Shown in pieces: positions 34,684 to 44,551 of a stretch of 64,000 bases of DNA. Below the pieces are notes generated by a model. The model had not been told where the DNA came from. It did not search any database and was given only the letters and a program-made list of their open reading frames with translations. Location: NCBI GenBank assembly GCA_902515565.1, contig CABXVR010000003.1, positions 19,177 to 83,176 of the forward strand, read 5' to 3'. The stretch comes from an uncultured Bacteroidota bacterium (GTDB lineage: Bacteria; Bacteroidota; Bacteroidia; Flavobacteriales; Flavobacteriaceae). Each line of letters opens with the position of its first letter. Positions within the stretch are counted from its first letter, which is position 1. The position numbers and the translations under genes were made by a program.

Positions 34684-37600
34684 TTGAAAAATAATCTAGA
34701 AAAAGAATTTAAACCTTCATCGTGGGCTATTAACAATAGTGTAACTATCTATGTATTAATGGCATTAATATTATTTTTAGGGATTAGCTCCTATTTAAAT
34801 ATGCCTAGGGAAGATTATCCTGAAATTAAAGAAAACATCGTATTTGTTAGTTCAATTTATCCTGGTAATACTTCAGAGGATGTAGAAAAACTGATTACTG
34901 AGCCTCTGGAAGACAAATTAAAATCTTTAAATAATATTGAAAAAATCACTTCCTCATCACAGGAAAACTTTTCAATTATAATCGTAGAATTTAATGATAA
35001 TATTGGTTTTTTAGAAGCTAAGCTAAAGGTAAAAGATGAAATTGATGCAGCTACGGCATCTGAAGATTGGCCTATGTTCAATAATGCCAAAGTTGACCCA
35101 AGTGTCTTCAATCTTACTTTTACTGAAGAAATGCCAATCTTAAATATTAATATTTCTGGAGATTATACTACAGATAAACTAAAAGAATATTCAGAAGTAT
35201 TACAAAAAGAAATTGAAGGGTTAACAGAAATTAAAAAAGTCGATATAAGAGGAGCTCTAGATAAAGAAGTTGAGGTTGCAGTTGATATTTATAAAATGAT
35301 GGCTGCTAAAGTTAGCTTCTATGACGTAATAGGTTCAATTCAAAATGGCAATATGTCCATTTCTGCAGGAAATTTAATTGAAGGTGGTCAAAGAAAAACA
35401 TTACGTATAATTGGTGAAATTAAATCCCCTCGTGAACTTGAAAAATTTGTTGTCAAATCAGAATTTGACAGTCCTATTTTATTGAAAGATATTGCAACTG
35501 TAAGTTTTAAAGAAAAAGAGTCTACCACTTTTGCAAGAGAAAATTCTGAATCTGTTGTAATGTTAGATGTGAAAAAAAGATCTGGCCAAAACATGATTGA
35601 AGCTGCAGCTAAAACTCGCTCAATTGTAGAGGAAACTTTAAATAATGTTTTTCCAAAGAATTTAAAAGTCAGCATAACAAATGATCAGTCTGAATTAACC
35701 GAAAATCAAGTAATTGATTTGGTTAACAGTATAATCTTTGGGATTGTATTAGTTGTGACTGTTTTGCTGTTTTTTCTAGGATTTAAGAATGCTTTATTTG
35801 TTGGATTCGCAATTCCAATGTCAATGTTTCTGTCTTTACTAATATTAGATGGCTTGGGATACACATTAAATACAATGATACTTTTTGGATTAATAATGGG
35901 TCTAGGTATGCTAGTCGACAATGGGATAGTCGTAGTTGAAAATGTTTACAGGCTGATGGAAAAAGAAGGGCTTAATAGAATCGAAGCTACCAAAAAAGGA
36001 ATCTCTGAAATTGCATTTCCAATAATAATTTCAACTGCTACGACAATAGCTGCATTTATCCCCCTAGGGTTGTGGCCTGGTAGAATAGGTAAGTTTATGG
36101 TCTTTTTTCCAATAACTCTGTCTGTAGTATTGGGGTCATCTTTACTTGTTGCTATATTTTTCAATTCAGTACTAGTTTCAAAAATGATGAAAATTGAAGA
36201 CACCAATATGCCTTTAAATAGAATCATTAAAATCACTACTATCTTGGCAATATCGGGAGTCTCATTTTTAACCTACGGATTATTTAGTTGGGAGGCTGGT
36301 GAGACGTTCAGATTTATTGGAACTTTACAATTATTTGTTGCTATTAACTTTTGGATTTATAGATTATTTCTAAGAAGGGCTGCAAATAATTTTCAACAAA
36401 AATTATTACCAAAAATTGATGCCTTGTATGAAAAAACCTTAAAAAAAATATTAATTGGTAAACGCACCTATTTAATAATTTCATCTGCAATAATATTACT
36501 AGTGTTATCATTTTATGGTTTTGGTAAATCTATTGAATCACAAAGAACAAGTATTGAATTTTTTCCATCTGAAGACCCAAGACAAATTATAATTTTTATG
36601 CAGTATCCAGAAGGAACTGATATTCAAAAAACAAATACAACCGCAAAAAAAATTGAGAAAGAAGTTTATGCAATTATAAATTCTGAGAAATTTAAGGATG
36701 ATTCAGGATATAATTTTATGGTAGAAAGTGCCGTTTCTCAAGTTGGTGAAGGTTCTGAAAACCCTGAAACTGAATTAGGAACAGGCTCAGAAATGCCTAA
36801 TAGAGCTAAAATTACTCTTACTTTAAGAGGCTTTAAATATAGAAATGGAGTTAGTTCAAGATTACTTAGAAAAGAGATACAAGACAAGCTTAAAAACAAA
36901 TACCCAGGTTTATCAATTTCTGTTGAGCAAAATGCCTCAGGACCACCGGTTGGTTATCCAATTAACATAGAGCTTACAGGAAAAGATTATTCTTTACTTA
37001 TAAATAAAGCTGAACAGATTACTGAATTCATTAATAAAAGAAACATTCTTGGAATTGAAGAATTAAAAATTGATGTTAATAAATCAAGAACTATAAATTT
37101 GATTAGTGTAGATAGAGTTAAGGCAGGCGAACTAGGAGTTAGTACTGGCCAAATTGGTCAACAGCTTAGAACAGCATTGTTTGGAGCTAAAGTTGGGGTG
37201 TATAAATCGAAAGGTGAAGATTATGACATAAATCTGCGATTCAACAACAAAGATCGATTATCAGAAAATTCTTTATATGACCAAAATCTGACTTTTAAAG
37301 ACCCTTCAAATGGAAAAACTAAAGAAATACCAATTTCTTCACTAACTAGTAAATCAATAACGACAACATACAGTGAGATAAAACACAAAAACTTTAAAAG
37401 AATTGTAACTATTTATTCGGGGCTATCTTCTGGATACACTGATGCTGGTGCAATTGTTTCTCAAATTGAAAATGAAATGTCAAATTTTCAAAAAGATTTG
37501 AGTGAAATTAATATTGATTACACTGGGCAAATTGAAGAACAAAATAAAAACGGTAAATTTTTATTATCAGCTTTTTTCACTGGTCTTGGATTAATCTTTT

Positions 37601-38157
37601 TAATACTTATTTACCAATTTAATTCAATAAGCAAGCCTACAATTATAATGATTGCAATTTTCCTGAGTTTAATTGGGGTTTTTGGACACTTAGTTATAAG
37701 TGGCAGTCCATTTATTATAATGATGACAATGATGGGAATTATTGCGCTTTCCGGAATAGTAGTTAATAACGGAGTAGTTTTATTAGACTATTCTCAAATT
37801 CTATTGGAAAGAAAAAAATTAGATCCTGAAAATACTAAAAATGATATGGAGCTAAAATTTGATTCTATTATTGAATCGTGTAAATCCAGACTTAGGCCAG
37901 TGTTATTGACAGCAATAACTACTATTTTAGGGTTAATTCCATTGGCAATAGGTTTTAATATCAATTTTTATACATTATTTAGTAATTTTAATGCCAACAT
38001 TTACATTGGTGGTGATAATTTCGTATTCTGGGGGCCACTTGCTAAAACAGTTATCGCAGGACTAATGATTGCTACTTTTTTAACCTTATTTGTTGTTCCT
38101 TCACTATTTTTAATGATAGAAAAATTTAAATTGTGGTTAAAAATTAGATATAAGTAA
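34684..38157 (+). CDS. AcrB-type RND efflux permease
   Basis: This inner-membrane drug/proton antiporter (1157 aa) belongs to the AcrB group. The start is TTG at 34684 (MKNNLEKEFKPSSWAINNSV); an in-frame stop lies directly upstream, so no earlier start exists. The porter domain contains YPGNTSEDVEKLITEPLEDKL, and the proton-relay helix contains ILFGLIMGLGMLVDNGIVVVENVYR with the conserved Asp. The second half has MGIIALSGIVVNNGVVLLDY. It is about 100 residues longer than typical AcrB, with extra sequence around 500-560 and near the C-terminus. The substrate is unknown. Confidence 0.93.
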   Translation: MKNNLEKEFKPSSWAINNSVTIYVLMALILFLGISSYLNMPREDYPEIKENIVFVSSIYPGNTSEDVEKLITEPLEDKLKSLNNIEKITSSSQENFSIIIVEFNDNIGFLEAKLKVKDEIDAATASEDWPMFNNAKVDPSVFNLTFTEEMPILNINISGDYTTDKLKEYSEVLQKEIEGLTEIKKVDIRGALDKEVEVAVDIYKMMAAKVSFYDVIGSIQNGNMSISAGNLIEGGQRKTLRIIGEIKSPRELEKFVVKSEFDSPILLKDIATVSFKEKESTTFARENSESVVMLDVKKRSGQNMIEAAAKTRSIVEETLNNVFPKNLKVSITNDQSELTENQVIDLVNSIIFGIVLVVTVLLFFLGFKNALFVGFAIPMSMFLSLLILDGLGYTLNTMILFGLIMGLGMLVDNGIVVVENVYRLMEKEGLNRIEATKKGISEIAFPIIISTATTIAAFIPLGLWPGRIGKFMVFFPITLSVVLGSSLLVAIFFNSVLVSKMMKIEDTNMPLNRIIKITTILAISGVSFLTYGLFSWEAGETFRFIGTLQLFVAINFWIYRLFLRRAANNFQQKLLPKIDALYEKTLKKILIGKRTYLIISSAIILLVLSFYGFGKSIESQRTSIEFFPSEDPRQIIIFMQYPEGTDIQKTNTTAKKIEKEVYAIINSEKFKDDSGYNFMVESAVSQVGEGSENPETELGTGSEMPNRAKITLTLRGFKYRNGVSSRLLRKEIQDKLKNKYPGLSISVEQNASGPPVGYPINIELTGKDYSLLINKAEQITEFINKRNILGIEELKIDVNKSRTINLISVDRVKAGELGVSTGQIGQQLRTALFGAKVGVYKSKGEDYDINLRFNNKDRLSENSLYDQNLTFKDPSNGKTKEIPISSLTSKSITTTYSEIKHKNFKRIVTIYSGLSSGYTDAGAIVSQIENEMSNFQKDLSEINIDYTGQIEEQNKNGKFLLSAFFTGLGLIFLILIYQFNSISKPTIIMIAIFLSLIGVFGHLVISGSPFIIMMTMMGIIALSGIVVNNGVVLLDYSQILLERKKLDPENTKNDMELKFDSIIESCKSRLRPVLLTAITTILGLIPLAIGFNINFYTLFSNFNANIYIGGDNFVFWGPLAKTVIAGLMIATFLTLFVVPSLFLMIEKFKLWLKIRYK

Positions 38158-38190
38158 TATCTTATTAAATTTGTAACAATAACAAAAACT

Positions 38191-39939
38191 ATGTACAGAA
38201 CTCATAATTGCGGTGAATTAAGAATTTCAGATTTAGGTAAACAAGTGACTTTATCTGGATGGGTACAAAAATCTAGAGATAAAGGGTTTCTAGTTTGGGT
38301 AGATCTTAGAGATCGCTATGGAATATCACAATTAATTTTTGATGAAGAGAGAACCTCAAAAGAAATTTTGAAAAATGCTAAATCACTAGGGAGAGAGTTT
38401 GTTATTCAAATTACTGGTGAAGTGATTGAAAGAAGTTCTAAAAATTCAAATATCAAAACTGGTGAAATTGAAATTTTGGTGTCAAACTTAACAGTTCTTA
38501 ATGAGTCTAAAGTTCCTCCATTTACAATTGAAGAAAATACTGATGGAGGTGATGAATTGAGAATGCAATATAGATACTTAGATATAAGACGAGATTCTTT
38601 AAAGAAAAATTTAGTTTTAAGGCATAAAGTATCTCAAGAGGTGAGAAATTATTTATCATCTAGAGATTTTATTGAGGTCGAAACTCCTTATTTAATTAAG
38701 TCGACACCAGAAGGTGCTAGGGATTTTGTAGTGCCATCAAGAATGAATGAGGGTGAGTTTTACGCTTTACCTCAATCTCCTCAAACATTTAAACAGCTAT
38801 TAATGATAGGAGGCCTAGATAAATATTTTCAAATTGTAAAATGTTTTAGAGATGAGGATCTTAGAGCTGATAGACAGCCCGAGTTTACACAAATTGATTG
38901 TGAAATGTCATTTGTTAATCAAGAAGATATTCTAAACACTTTTGAAGGGCTAACAAAGCATCTTATTAAAAGTGTTAAAAATATTGATATTTTAAACTTC
39001 CCTAGAATTACTTATGATGAAGCTATGGAAAAATATGGGTGTGACAAACCTGATATCCGATTTGGAATGGAGTTTGGAAACCTTAACAATATTGCAAAAC
39101 ATACTGATTTCAGTGTGTTTAATAATTCAGAAGAAATAATTGGCATTGCTGTTCCCGGAGGAAGTTCGTTTACAAGAAAAGAAATTGATAAGTATATAGA
39201 ATGGGTTAAAAGACCACAAATAGGTGCCTCAGGCATGATTTATGCAAAGTATAACGATGACAATACTTTCAAATCATCCGTTGACAAGTTTTTTAACCAA
39301 GTAGATTTAGCTAAATGGGGTGAAATCACAGGTGCTAAAAAAGGAGATCTTATTTTCGTATTATCTGGCGAAAAAAATAAAGTTCGAGCACAATTAAGTG
39401 CTCTAAGACTACACGTTGCTGAAAATTTAGGTTTAAGAAATCCTAATGAATTTGCACCTTTATGGGTTACAGATTTTCCACTTTTAGAATGGGATGAAGA
39501 TTCAAATAAGTACCACGCTATGCATCATCCATTTACGTCTCCAAAATTAGATCAACTTGAATTACTTAAAACTAACCCTGCAGAAGTGAAAGCAAACGCA
39601 TACGATTTAGTTCTAAATGGAAATGAAATTGGTGGTGGATCAATAAGAATTCATGACAAAAAAATACAAGCATTAATGCTTAAGCATCTTGGTTTTTCAG
39701 AAAAAGATGCGATAGAACAATTTGGATTTTTAATGAATGCCTTTGAATACGGAGCGCCACCACACGGAGGTATTGCTTTTGGTCTAGACAGGTTAGTTGC
39801 TATATTAGGTGGTCAAGAAAGTATTAGAGATTTTATTGCATTCCCAAAAAATAATTCAGGTAGAGATGTCATGATTAATTCTCCTTCTAAATTAGACATT
39901 GAACAGCTTAATGAATTGAACTTAAAAATTGGTTCATAA
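38191..39939 (+). CDS. aspS: Aspartyl-tRNA synthetase
   Basis: AspRS (582 aa) is a class IIb synthetase. The N-terminal anticodon-binding OB-fold has [24 protein letters not shown]. The catalytic domain has [20 protein letters not shown] (motif 1 region), [18 protein letters not shown] (motif 2) and [16 protein letters not shown] (motif 3). The inserted GAD domain of bacterial-type enzymes lies between about 290 and 420. A TAAATTTG -7 box (38166-38173) lies 17 nt before the start. The small membrane-protein gene 6 nt downstream is probably cotranscribed. Confidence 0.97.
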   Translation: MYRTHNCGELRISDLGKQVTLSGWVQKSRDKGFLVWVDLRDRYGISQLIFDEERTSKEILKNAKSLGREFVIQITGEVIERSSKNSNIKTGEIEILVSNLTVLNESKVPPFTIEENTDGGDELRMQYRYLDIRRDSLKKNLVLRHKVSQEVRNYLSSRDFIEVETPYLIKSTPEGARDFVVPSRMNEGEFYALPQSPQTFKQLLMIGGLDKYFQIVKCFRDEDLRADRQPEFTQIDCEMSFVNQEDILNTFEGLTKHLIKSVKNIDILNFPRITYDEAMEKYGCDKPDIRFGMEFGNLNNIAKHTDFSVFNNSEEIIGIAVPGGSSFTRKEIDKYIEWVKRPQIGASGMIYAKYNDDNTFKSSVDKFFNQVDLAKWGEITGAKKGDLIFVLSGEKNKVRAQLSALRLHVAENLGLRNPNEFAPLWVTDFPLLEWDEDSNKYHAMHHPFTSPKLDQLELLKTNPAEVKANAYDLVLNGNEIGGGSIRIHDKKIQALMLKHLGFSEKDAIEQFGFLMNAFEYGAPPHGGIAFGLDRLVAILGGQESIRDFIAFPKNNSGRDVMINSPSKLDIEQLNELNLKIGS

Positions 39940-39945
39940 ATAGTA

Positions 39946-40230
39946 TTGATGAAAAGATTAATTATTATTACATCAACTATTAGCTTAATATTAATTTTTA
40001 CAGGTCTTTTTTTCAAAAATTTAACAATAGACTTTGAGGTTTTTAATTTAATTATTGACTTTAATATCACTGGAGATCAATTAACTGGAACAGGAGTAAT
40101 AGGTTTATTCTTTTTTGTTTTTCCTGTTTTTTCTTACTACCGCTGGAAAGACAAAGATGTCAAGGATTATATGCTTACTCAGGAAAATATAGATAAAATG
40201 AATAAGTCTAAAAAATTAAAAAATCATTAA
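39946..40230 (+). CDS. Small two-helix membrane protein, unknown function
   Basis: This 94-residue protein has two membrane helices (about 4-24 and 43-64) and a charged C-terminal tail (RWKDKDVKDYMLTQENIDKMNKSKKLKN). I do not recognise a characterised family. It follows aspS by 6 nt, with a bidirectional terminator 13 nt after its stop, so it ends the aspS transcript. Function cannot be inferred. Confidence 0.7.
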   Translation: MMKRLIIITSTISLILIFTGLFFKNLTIDFEVFNLIIDFNITGDQLTGTGVIGLFFFVFPVFSYYRWKDKDVKDYMLTQENIDKMNKSKKLKNH

Positions 40231-40243
40231 TGATTATATAAAT

Positions 40244-40274
40244 AAAAAAAAGCCATCTAAAGATGGCTTTTTTT
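40244..40274. terminator. Bidirectional terminator between aspS unit and FAS1 gene
   Basis: An A-run, the stem AGCCATCT / AGATGGCT with a very short loop, and a T-run form a symmetric structure that serves both strands. It lies between the convergent small membrane-protein gene and the FAS1 lipoprotein gene. Confidence 0.9.
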
Positions 40275-40297
40275 GTTTTAGTTCACGTAGTTTATAT

Positions 40298-41275
40298 CTA
40301 TAACTGTGGTAAAACTACTTTATCAATAACATGTACTACTCCATTGTATGCTTGTACATCTACTGCAATAATATTAGCAATTCTATCATTTAAATCGATA
40401 AGTTGCGGGCCTGCATCTAGTGAAACAGTTAACGCATCGCCTACTGTAGTAATATTCATTCCGTTAGTTAAATCTCCTGATCTAACATTTGCCTCAACTA
40501 CTACATGTGTACCTAGTGTAAGTTCAAGTGTTGCAGCGTCAATATCACCCAACGAATCAACACCAAGTTCTGAAAGTAATGATGCAAATGCGTCATTAGT
40601 TGGTGCAAATACTGTAAAAGGTGAAGGTTCATCTGTAGTTGATAAAATTGAAACAAAATCTTGACTTAAATCTTCTCTAGTTAATGCAGCAACTAAAGTT
40701 TCAAACGTTGGATTAGACGTAGCAAATGTTACTACTGTTGGAAGTCCAATAACCGCATCAACTACATGAACAATTCCATTAGAGGCAGATACATCTGCTA
40801 AAACAACACTAGATTGTCCATTAAATTCTACTCCACTAGCAGTACTAAAGTATAAGCTCAAGTTATCTCCGTCCATATTTGTTGCATTAGTAGTAGTATA
40901 GCCTGATCCATCAGATGCTAAATCTGTAGACATAACACTGCCTGTAATCACATGATTCAATAATATGTTAGATAAGACATCAGTAGGAACTTCATCTAGA
41001 GATGCAAATCCATTAGCTGAAAGAAAAGCTGCAAAGGCATCATTTGTAGGGGCTAATACAGTAAAATTTCCACCACTTAATGTAGTCAATAAATCTCCAT
41101 CTGCAACTGTTAAAGCATCAACAAGTATACTTAGCTCTGGAGTAGCCGCAGCTGTTTCTACAATTGTTAATTCTTCAGGAATTGGTTGCGTATCATCATC
41201 ATTGTCACATGAAACAATAAAAAAACTGAAGGTTAATAAAAATAGTAATTTGTTTAATTTTAATACATTTTTCAT
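40298..41275 (-). CDS. FAS1 (fasciclin) repeat surface lipoprotein
   Basis: This protein (325 aa) has a lipoprotein signal with FFIVSC (C23) followed directly by DNDDD. That resembles the acidic surface-export signal of Bacteroidota lipoproteins, so it is probably exposed on the cell surface. Two FAS1 domains follow (about 37-178 and 182-325), each with FTVLAPTNDAFAAFL- or FTVFAPTNDAFASLL-type motifs and the late NGIVHVVDAVI / NGVVHVIDKVV motif. FAS1 domains mediate adhesion. It is monocistronic by position, with a bidirectional terminator downstream. Confidence 0.92.
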   Translation of the reverse strand: MKNVLKLNKLLFLLTFSFFIVSCDNDDDTQPIPEELTIVETAAATPELSILVDALTVADGDLLTTLSGGNFTVLAPTNDAFAAFLSANGFASLDEVPTDVLSNILLNHVITGSVMSTDLASDGSGYTTTNATNMDGDNLSLYFSTASGVEFNGQSSVVLADVSASNGIVHVVDAVIGLPTVVTFATSNPTFETLVAALTREDLSQDFVSILSTTDEPSPFTVFAPTNDAFASLLSELGVDSLGDIDAATLELTLGTHVVVEANVRSGDLTNGMNITTVGDALTVSLDAGPQLIDLNDRIANIIAVDVQAYNGVVHVIDKVVLPQL

Positions 41276-41433
41276 AAAATTGATTTTTAATTTTTGGTTA
41301 AATTATTTTTATACTAATAACATGAGAGTTTGCAAAGCGCATGCCAAAGTTGGATTAAATAAGCCAGATTTTAAACTTTAACTTATCATTAACATTACCA
41401 CTTATAATAATTCTTGTAAAATTTAAAGCTCTA

Positions 41434-41877
41434 TCAGCTTCTTTTACTTTTGAAGAACTCCTTTAACATTATCTCAGTTTGATTAACTAAAACTCCACCC
41501 TCAATCGTAGTTTTTGGATGAATTTTTGGTTGAAAGCCATTAAACTCACTTTTTTTATCCTTTGCTGAATAAACTATTTTAGATATTTGACTCCAATATA
41601 AAGCCCCTAAACACATTGGGCAAGGTTCAAGAGTCACATAAAGAGTACAATCGTGTAAATATTTACTACCTAAAAAATTAGATGCTGCGGTAATTGCTAA
41701 AATTTCAGCATGGGCGGTTATATCACACAAAGTTTCTGTTAAGTTATGGGCTCTAGCAATAATTTTATTATCAATTACAATAACTGCACCAACAGGAACT
41801 TCGCCTTTGTTTAAGCCTAATTTAGCTTCATCAATTGCCTTTTGCATAAAATAATTAGAATCATAATTTAAAATCAT
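41434..41877 (-). CDS. tadA: tRNA adenosine(34) deaminase
   Basis: TadA (147 aa) converts A34 to inosine in tRNA-Arg(ACG). Zinc and catalytic residues are in TAHAEILAI (H, E) and EPCPMCLGAL (two Cys). The N-terminal FMQKAIDEAKLGLNKGEVPVGAVIV is typical. The start ATG is followed by ILNYDSNYFM; a downstream methionine at residue 11 is an alternative start. It lies 8 nt after the M36 protease gene on the same strand, which may be readthrough and not functional linkage. Confidence 0.95.
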   Translation of the reverse strand: MILNYDSNYFMQKAIDEAKLGLNKGEVPVGAVIVIDNKIIARAHNLTETLCDITAHAEILAITAASNFLGSKYLHDCTLYVTLEPCPMCLGALYWSQISKIVYSAKDKKSEFNGFQPKIHPKTTIEGGVLVNQTEIMLKEFFKSKRS

Positions 41878-41885
41878 GCGTCTAG

Positions 41886-44492
41886 CTATTTTAAAATTAA
41901 TTTATAATTATAAAATATATTGTCATTATTCAATTTTAGAATATAAATTCCTGAACTGATATTTTCAAAATTTAAATTAATTTTATTTTCAAAATTATAG
42001 TTTTTATTAAATATCTGCCTTCCGTTAATATCAATTAATTGAACAGTTGTTTGTCCATTAATATATTTGGATGAGATACTTACTAATCCATTGGATGGAT
42101 TTGGATAAACTAAAGCTAAATTTGTAATGTTTTCTAGACTTAGAACTTCACAATTTTCTAGAGTTGGATCTTCTTCTGGTGGTAAGTTAAAGTCTTCAAC
42201 CTGATCCGTTCTATTTCCACTATCTCCTTGAGAGGCATTATAACCTAGTCCTCTATTTGCAAAAACTTCCCAAATTAGACATTGGTTTTGACCTCCTGTA
42301 GATGCCATGTCTGCAGCAAGAATCGCATCTCTTCCATCAATAAATCCAGGACTGCAAGGTTGTAGTTTTAATCCGTCTAATACTAACTGCATTACTTTAT
42401 TGTTTCCACCATTACCATTAAATAAATCAGAATCAAACCCATATTTATCTACATATGCCCAAGTTAAATCCCAAAGCATAGTAGCAAAAACAAATCCAAC
42501 TCCATGAGGTTGACTAACACTTGCTTCGTTATTTGAATCATCATATGTGTAATTATTAACAGATAAATCAGTTGTATATGGTGCATTTCTAATTCCATTA
42601 CCATCAGCAGCCCTTCCAGAAGCAAAATTTCCTATACCTCGAGGATCTGTTGACTGATCACCCTCTTCCATTGTTATCATTAATCCAAACCAATCAGACC
42701 AGCCTTCACCCATTTGTTCTGCATTTTGTAAACAATTTGTAGTAGATGCTCCAGCAGTAAGTCTGTTTGATATTCCGTGTCCATATTCGTGTGCTACAAT
42801 TCCATTATCAAAGCTACCATCAACATCAAATCCAGAAGTATCCAATAATGAAGCACTTATAGATTCTCCTGAAAGTAAAGCAGAAATAATACCTTCTCCA
42901 ATATCTTGAGATACCATTACTGACGGAGGAGTATTGCTAGCATCATCAGCTCCTTCCCCCATTGAAATTGCCCCACCAGGGACATTGTTTACCATTATAA
43001 CACCTAATGCTCCTTGAGCTTGAGCAGCAAGAATTTTAAACCCAAATTCACAAGTGCCTCTTCTAATAACTGCAATTTTTCCAGCAATTTCACTTCCGTT
43101 TGTTATACTTTGACAAGCATCATATGAGTCTCCATTAATAACTGGTGCGTCAGTTACAAGAGCAAGCTCAGCAGTTAATGGGTTTTCACTTGGAAGTCCA
43201 ACTCCAAAACCAGCAGGTATAGCTGGATAGGAGCCTGCCATAGAACTGTTATTAATAGTTAGTGGTTCTCCTGAGGGTCCGTTCCATAAATACATGGTCA
43301 TTGTTGGATTCCCTCCATCGGGGGGAGTTCCAAAACTAGCATTATTCATTCCGTCACCGTCTTGACCATCAGCAGTGACTGAATCTCCGCTTCCCCAAGG
43401 TGAGCTAGAATTTCCATAATTATTTTCTTGAAAATTTCCACTTTCTTCATCAAAACCATATTGATACCATATATCATGCATCATGTTATTGGTATAAAAA
43501 AGGTTAGTTAACGAAGCGTCTTGATATCCAATTGGTTCCTGCTCAAAATCTAATTCAAAATCAAAATTTAGCTCAGTGGTTCCGTCCGGAGAATATCCTT
43601 GACCACCTTGTCCGTCAATATCCTCTCTAGCCCAAACATTATTTCCTCTAGTAATTGTGTACTCAGGACCGTCAATACCATCAGTATCATGCCATCCATA
43701 TGGTGAAGCTAAATCATTTGATGGCTCTAATAAAAGTTGTCTAGGCCCATGAATAGGACTTTCGGCTGGTAATGCAAATACATTATACTGAGATCCATCA
43801 TTTAAAATAGATTTAATATTTGTTTGATGATTTGAAGATTCAAATATTTTATTTGAGGCAATAGAACTTGATGGCTCAAAATTACAGTTGATAATCCAGT
43901 CTGACTTGTCAATTATACTACCAGTTAATGCATCAACTCTTACGCTATACCAAAATTTCCCATTAGTTGAGTGTATGCTTAAATCCCATACTAACCTGAT
44001 ACTATTTTCATTTAAATTAAAATATCCTAAACTAACCGGAATCTCATGTTGAGAAACACCAGCAGAATTAAAAATAAAATTTTTATCAGTATTACTTATC
44101 TCCTCCAAACTGTCTAGTTGCCCTAAATCAAAATGATTAACTGTTTTTATGATAGCTGCTTTAGCGCTAATAAGCGGCTCAGCAGAGTTAATTTTTTCAT
44201 CAATATTGCTAATGAAATTATTTGCATAATAAAACACTTCATTGTTCTTAATTGAAATAGTTGAGATGGCATTATGAATTTTTAAACCATTGTGAGTCTG
44301 ATTTATATATAGTATTTTCATATCCATACTCTCAGAATTAATTTCATTATTGATAGTAAATTCATCAATATCAGAATCCAAAAATAAATATCTAGACATA
44401 TTATCCTCTAGGTAATTATTAATTGTTGATGTCAATTCATTTTGAGAAAAAACAGTAAGGGTAGTAAAAAAACAAAATATTAAATTCTTCAT
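41886..44492 (-). CDS. Secreted M36 (fungalysin) metalloprotease with PA domain and T9SS tail
   Basis: This protease (868 aa) has a signal peptide (about 1-16) and an FTP-type propeptide (about 20-200). The M36 catalytic domain carries the zinc motif HEYGH (568-572) and the third ligand in AEQMGEGWSDWFGLM. A PA domain is inserted before it (about 460-550, with KIAVIRRGTCEFGFKILAAQ). The last 75 residues (VYPNPSNGLVSI to ILKLNN) are a type A T9SS C-terminal sorting domain, so the enzyme is exported and surface-anchored or released. It probably degrades marine protein. Confidence 0.93.
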   Translation of the reverse strand: MKNLIFCFFTTLTVFSQNELTSTINNYLEDNMSRYLFLDSDIDEFTINNEINSESMDMKILYINQTHNGLKIHNAISTISIKNNEVFYYANNFISNIDEKINSAEPLISAKAAIIKTVNHFDLGQLDSLEEISNTDKNFIFNSAGVSQHEIPVSLGYFNLNENSIRLVWDLSIHSTNGKFWYSVRVDALTGSIIDKSDWIINCNFEPSSSIASNKIFESSNHQTNIKSILNDGSQYNVFALPAESPIHGPRQLLLEPSNDLASPYGWHDTDGIDGPEYTITRGNNVWAREDIDGQGGQGYSPDGTTELNFDFELDFEQEPIGYQDASLTNLFYTNNMMHDIWYQYGFDEESGNFQENNYGNSSSPWGSGDSVTADGQDGDGMNNASFGTPPDGGNPTMTMYLWNGPSGEPLTINNSSMAGSYPAIPAGFGVGLPSENPLTAELALVTDAPVINGDSYDACQSITNGSEIAGKIAVIRRGTCEFGFKILAAQAQGALGVIMVNNVPGGAISMGEGADDASNTPPSVMVSQDIGEGIISALLSGESISASLLDTSGFDVDGSFDNGIVAHEYGHGISNRLTAGASTTNCLQNAEQMGEGWSDWFGLMITMEEGDQSTDPRGIGNFASGRAADGNGIRNAPYTTDLSVNNYTYDDSNNEASVSQPHGVGFVFATMLWDLTWAYVDKYGFDSDLFNGNGGNNKVMQLVLDGLKLQPCSPGFIDGRDAILAADMASTGGQNQCLIWEVFANRGLGYNASQGDSGNRTDQVEDFNLPPEEDPTLENCEVLSLENITNLALVYPNPSNGLVSISSKYINGQTTVQLIDINGRQIFNKNYNFENKINLNFENISSGIYILKLNNDNIFYNYKLILK

Positions 44493-44519
44493 ATTAATAT
44501 GATTGAGGTTTTAAAAAGT

Positions 44520-44537
44520 TGAAATTAAGGATATTAA
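44520..44537 (+). repeat. 18-bp direct repeat, copy 1 (left of monooxygenase gene)
   Basis: TGAAATTAAGGATATTAA occurs here and again at 46040-46057. The two copies flank the flavin monooxygenase gene in the same orientation, about 1.5 kb apart. No transposase or inverted ends accompany them. Confidence 0.7.
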
Positions 44538-44551
44538 TAACTCCATGCAAC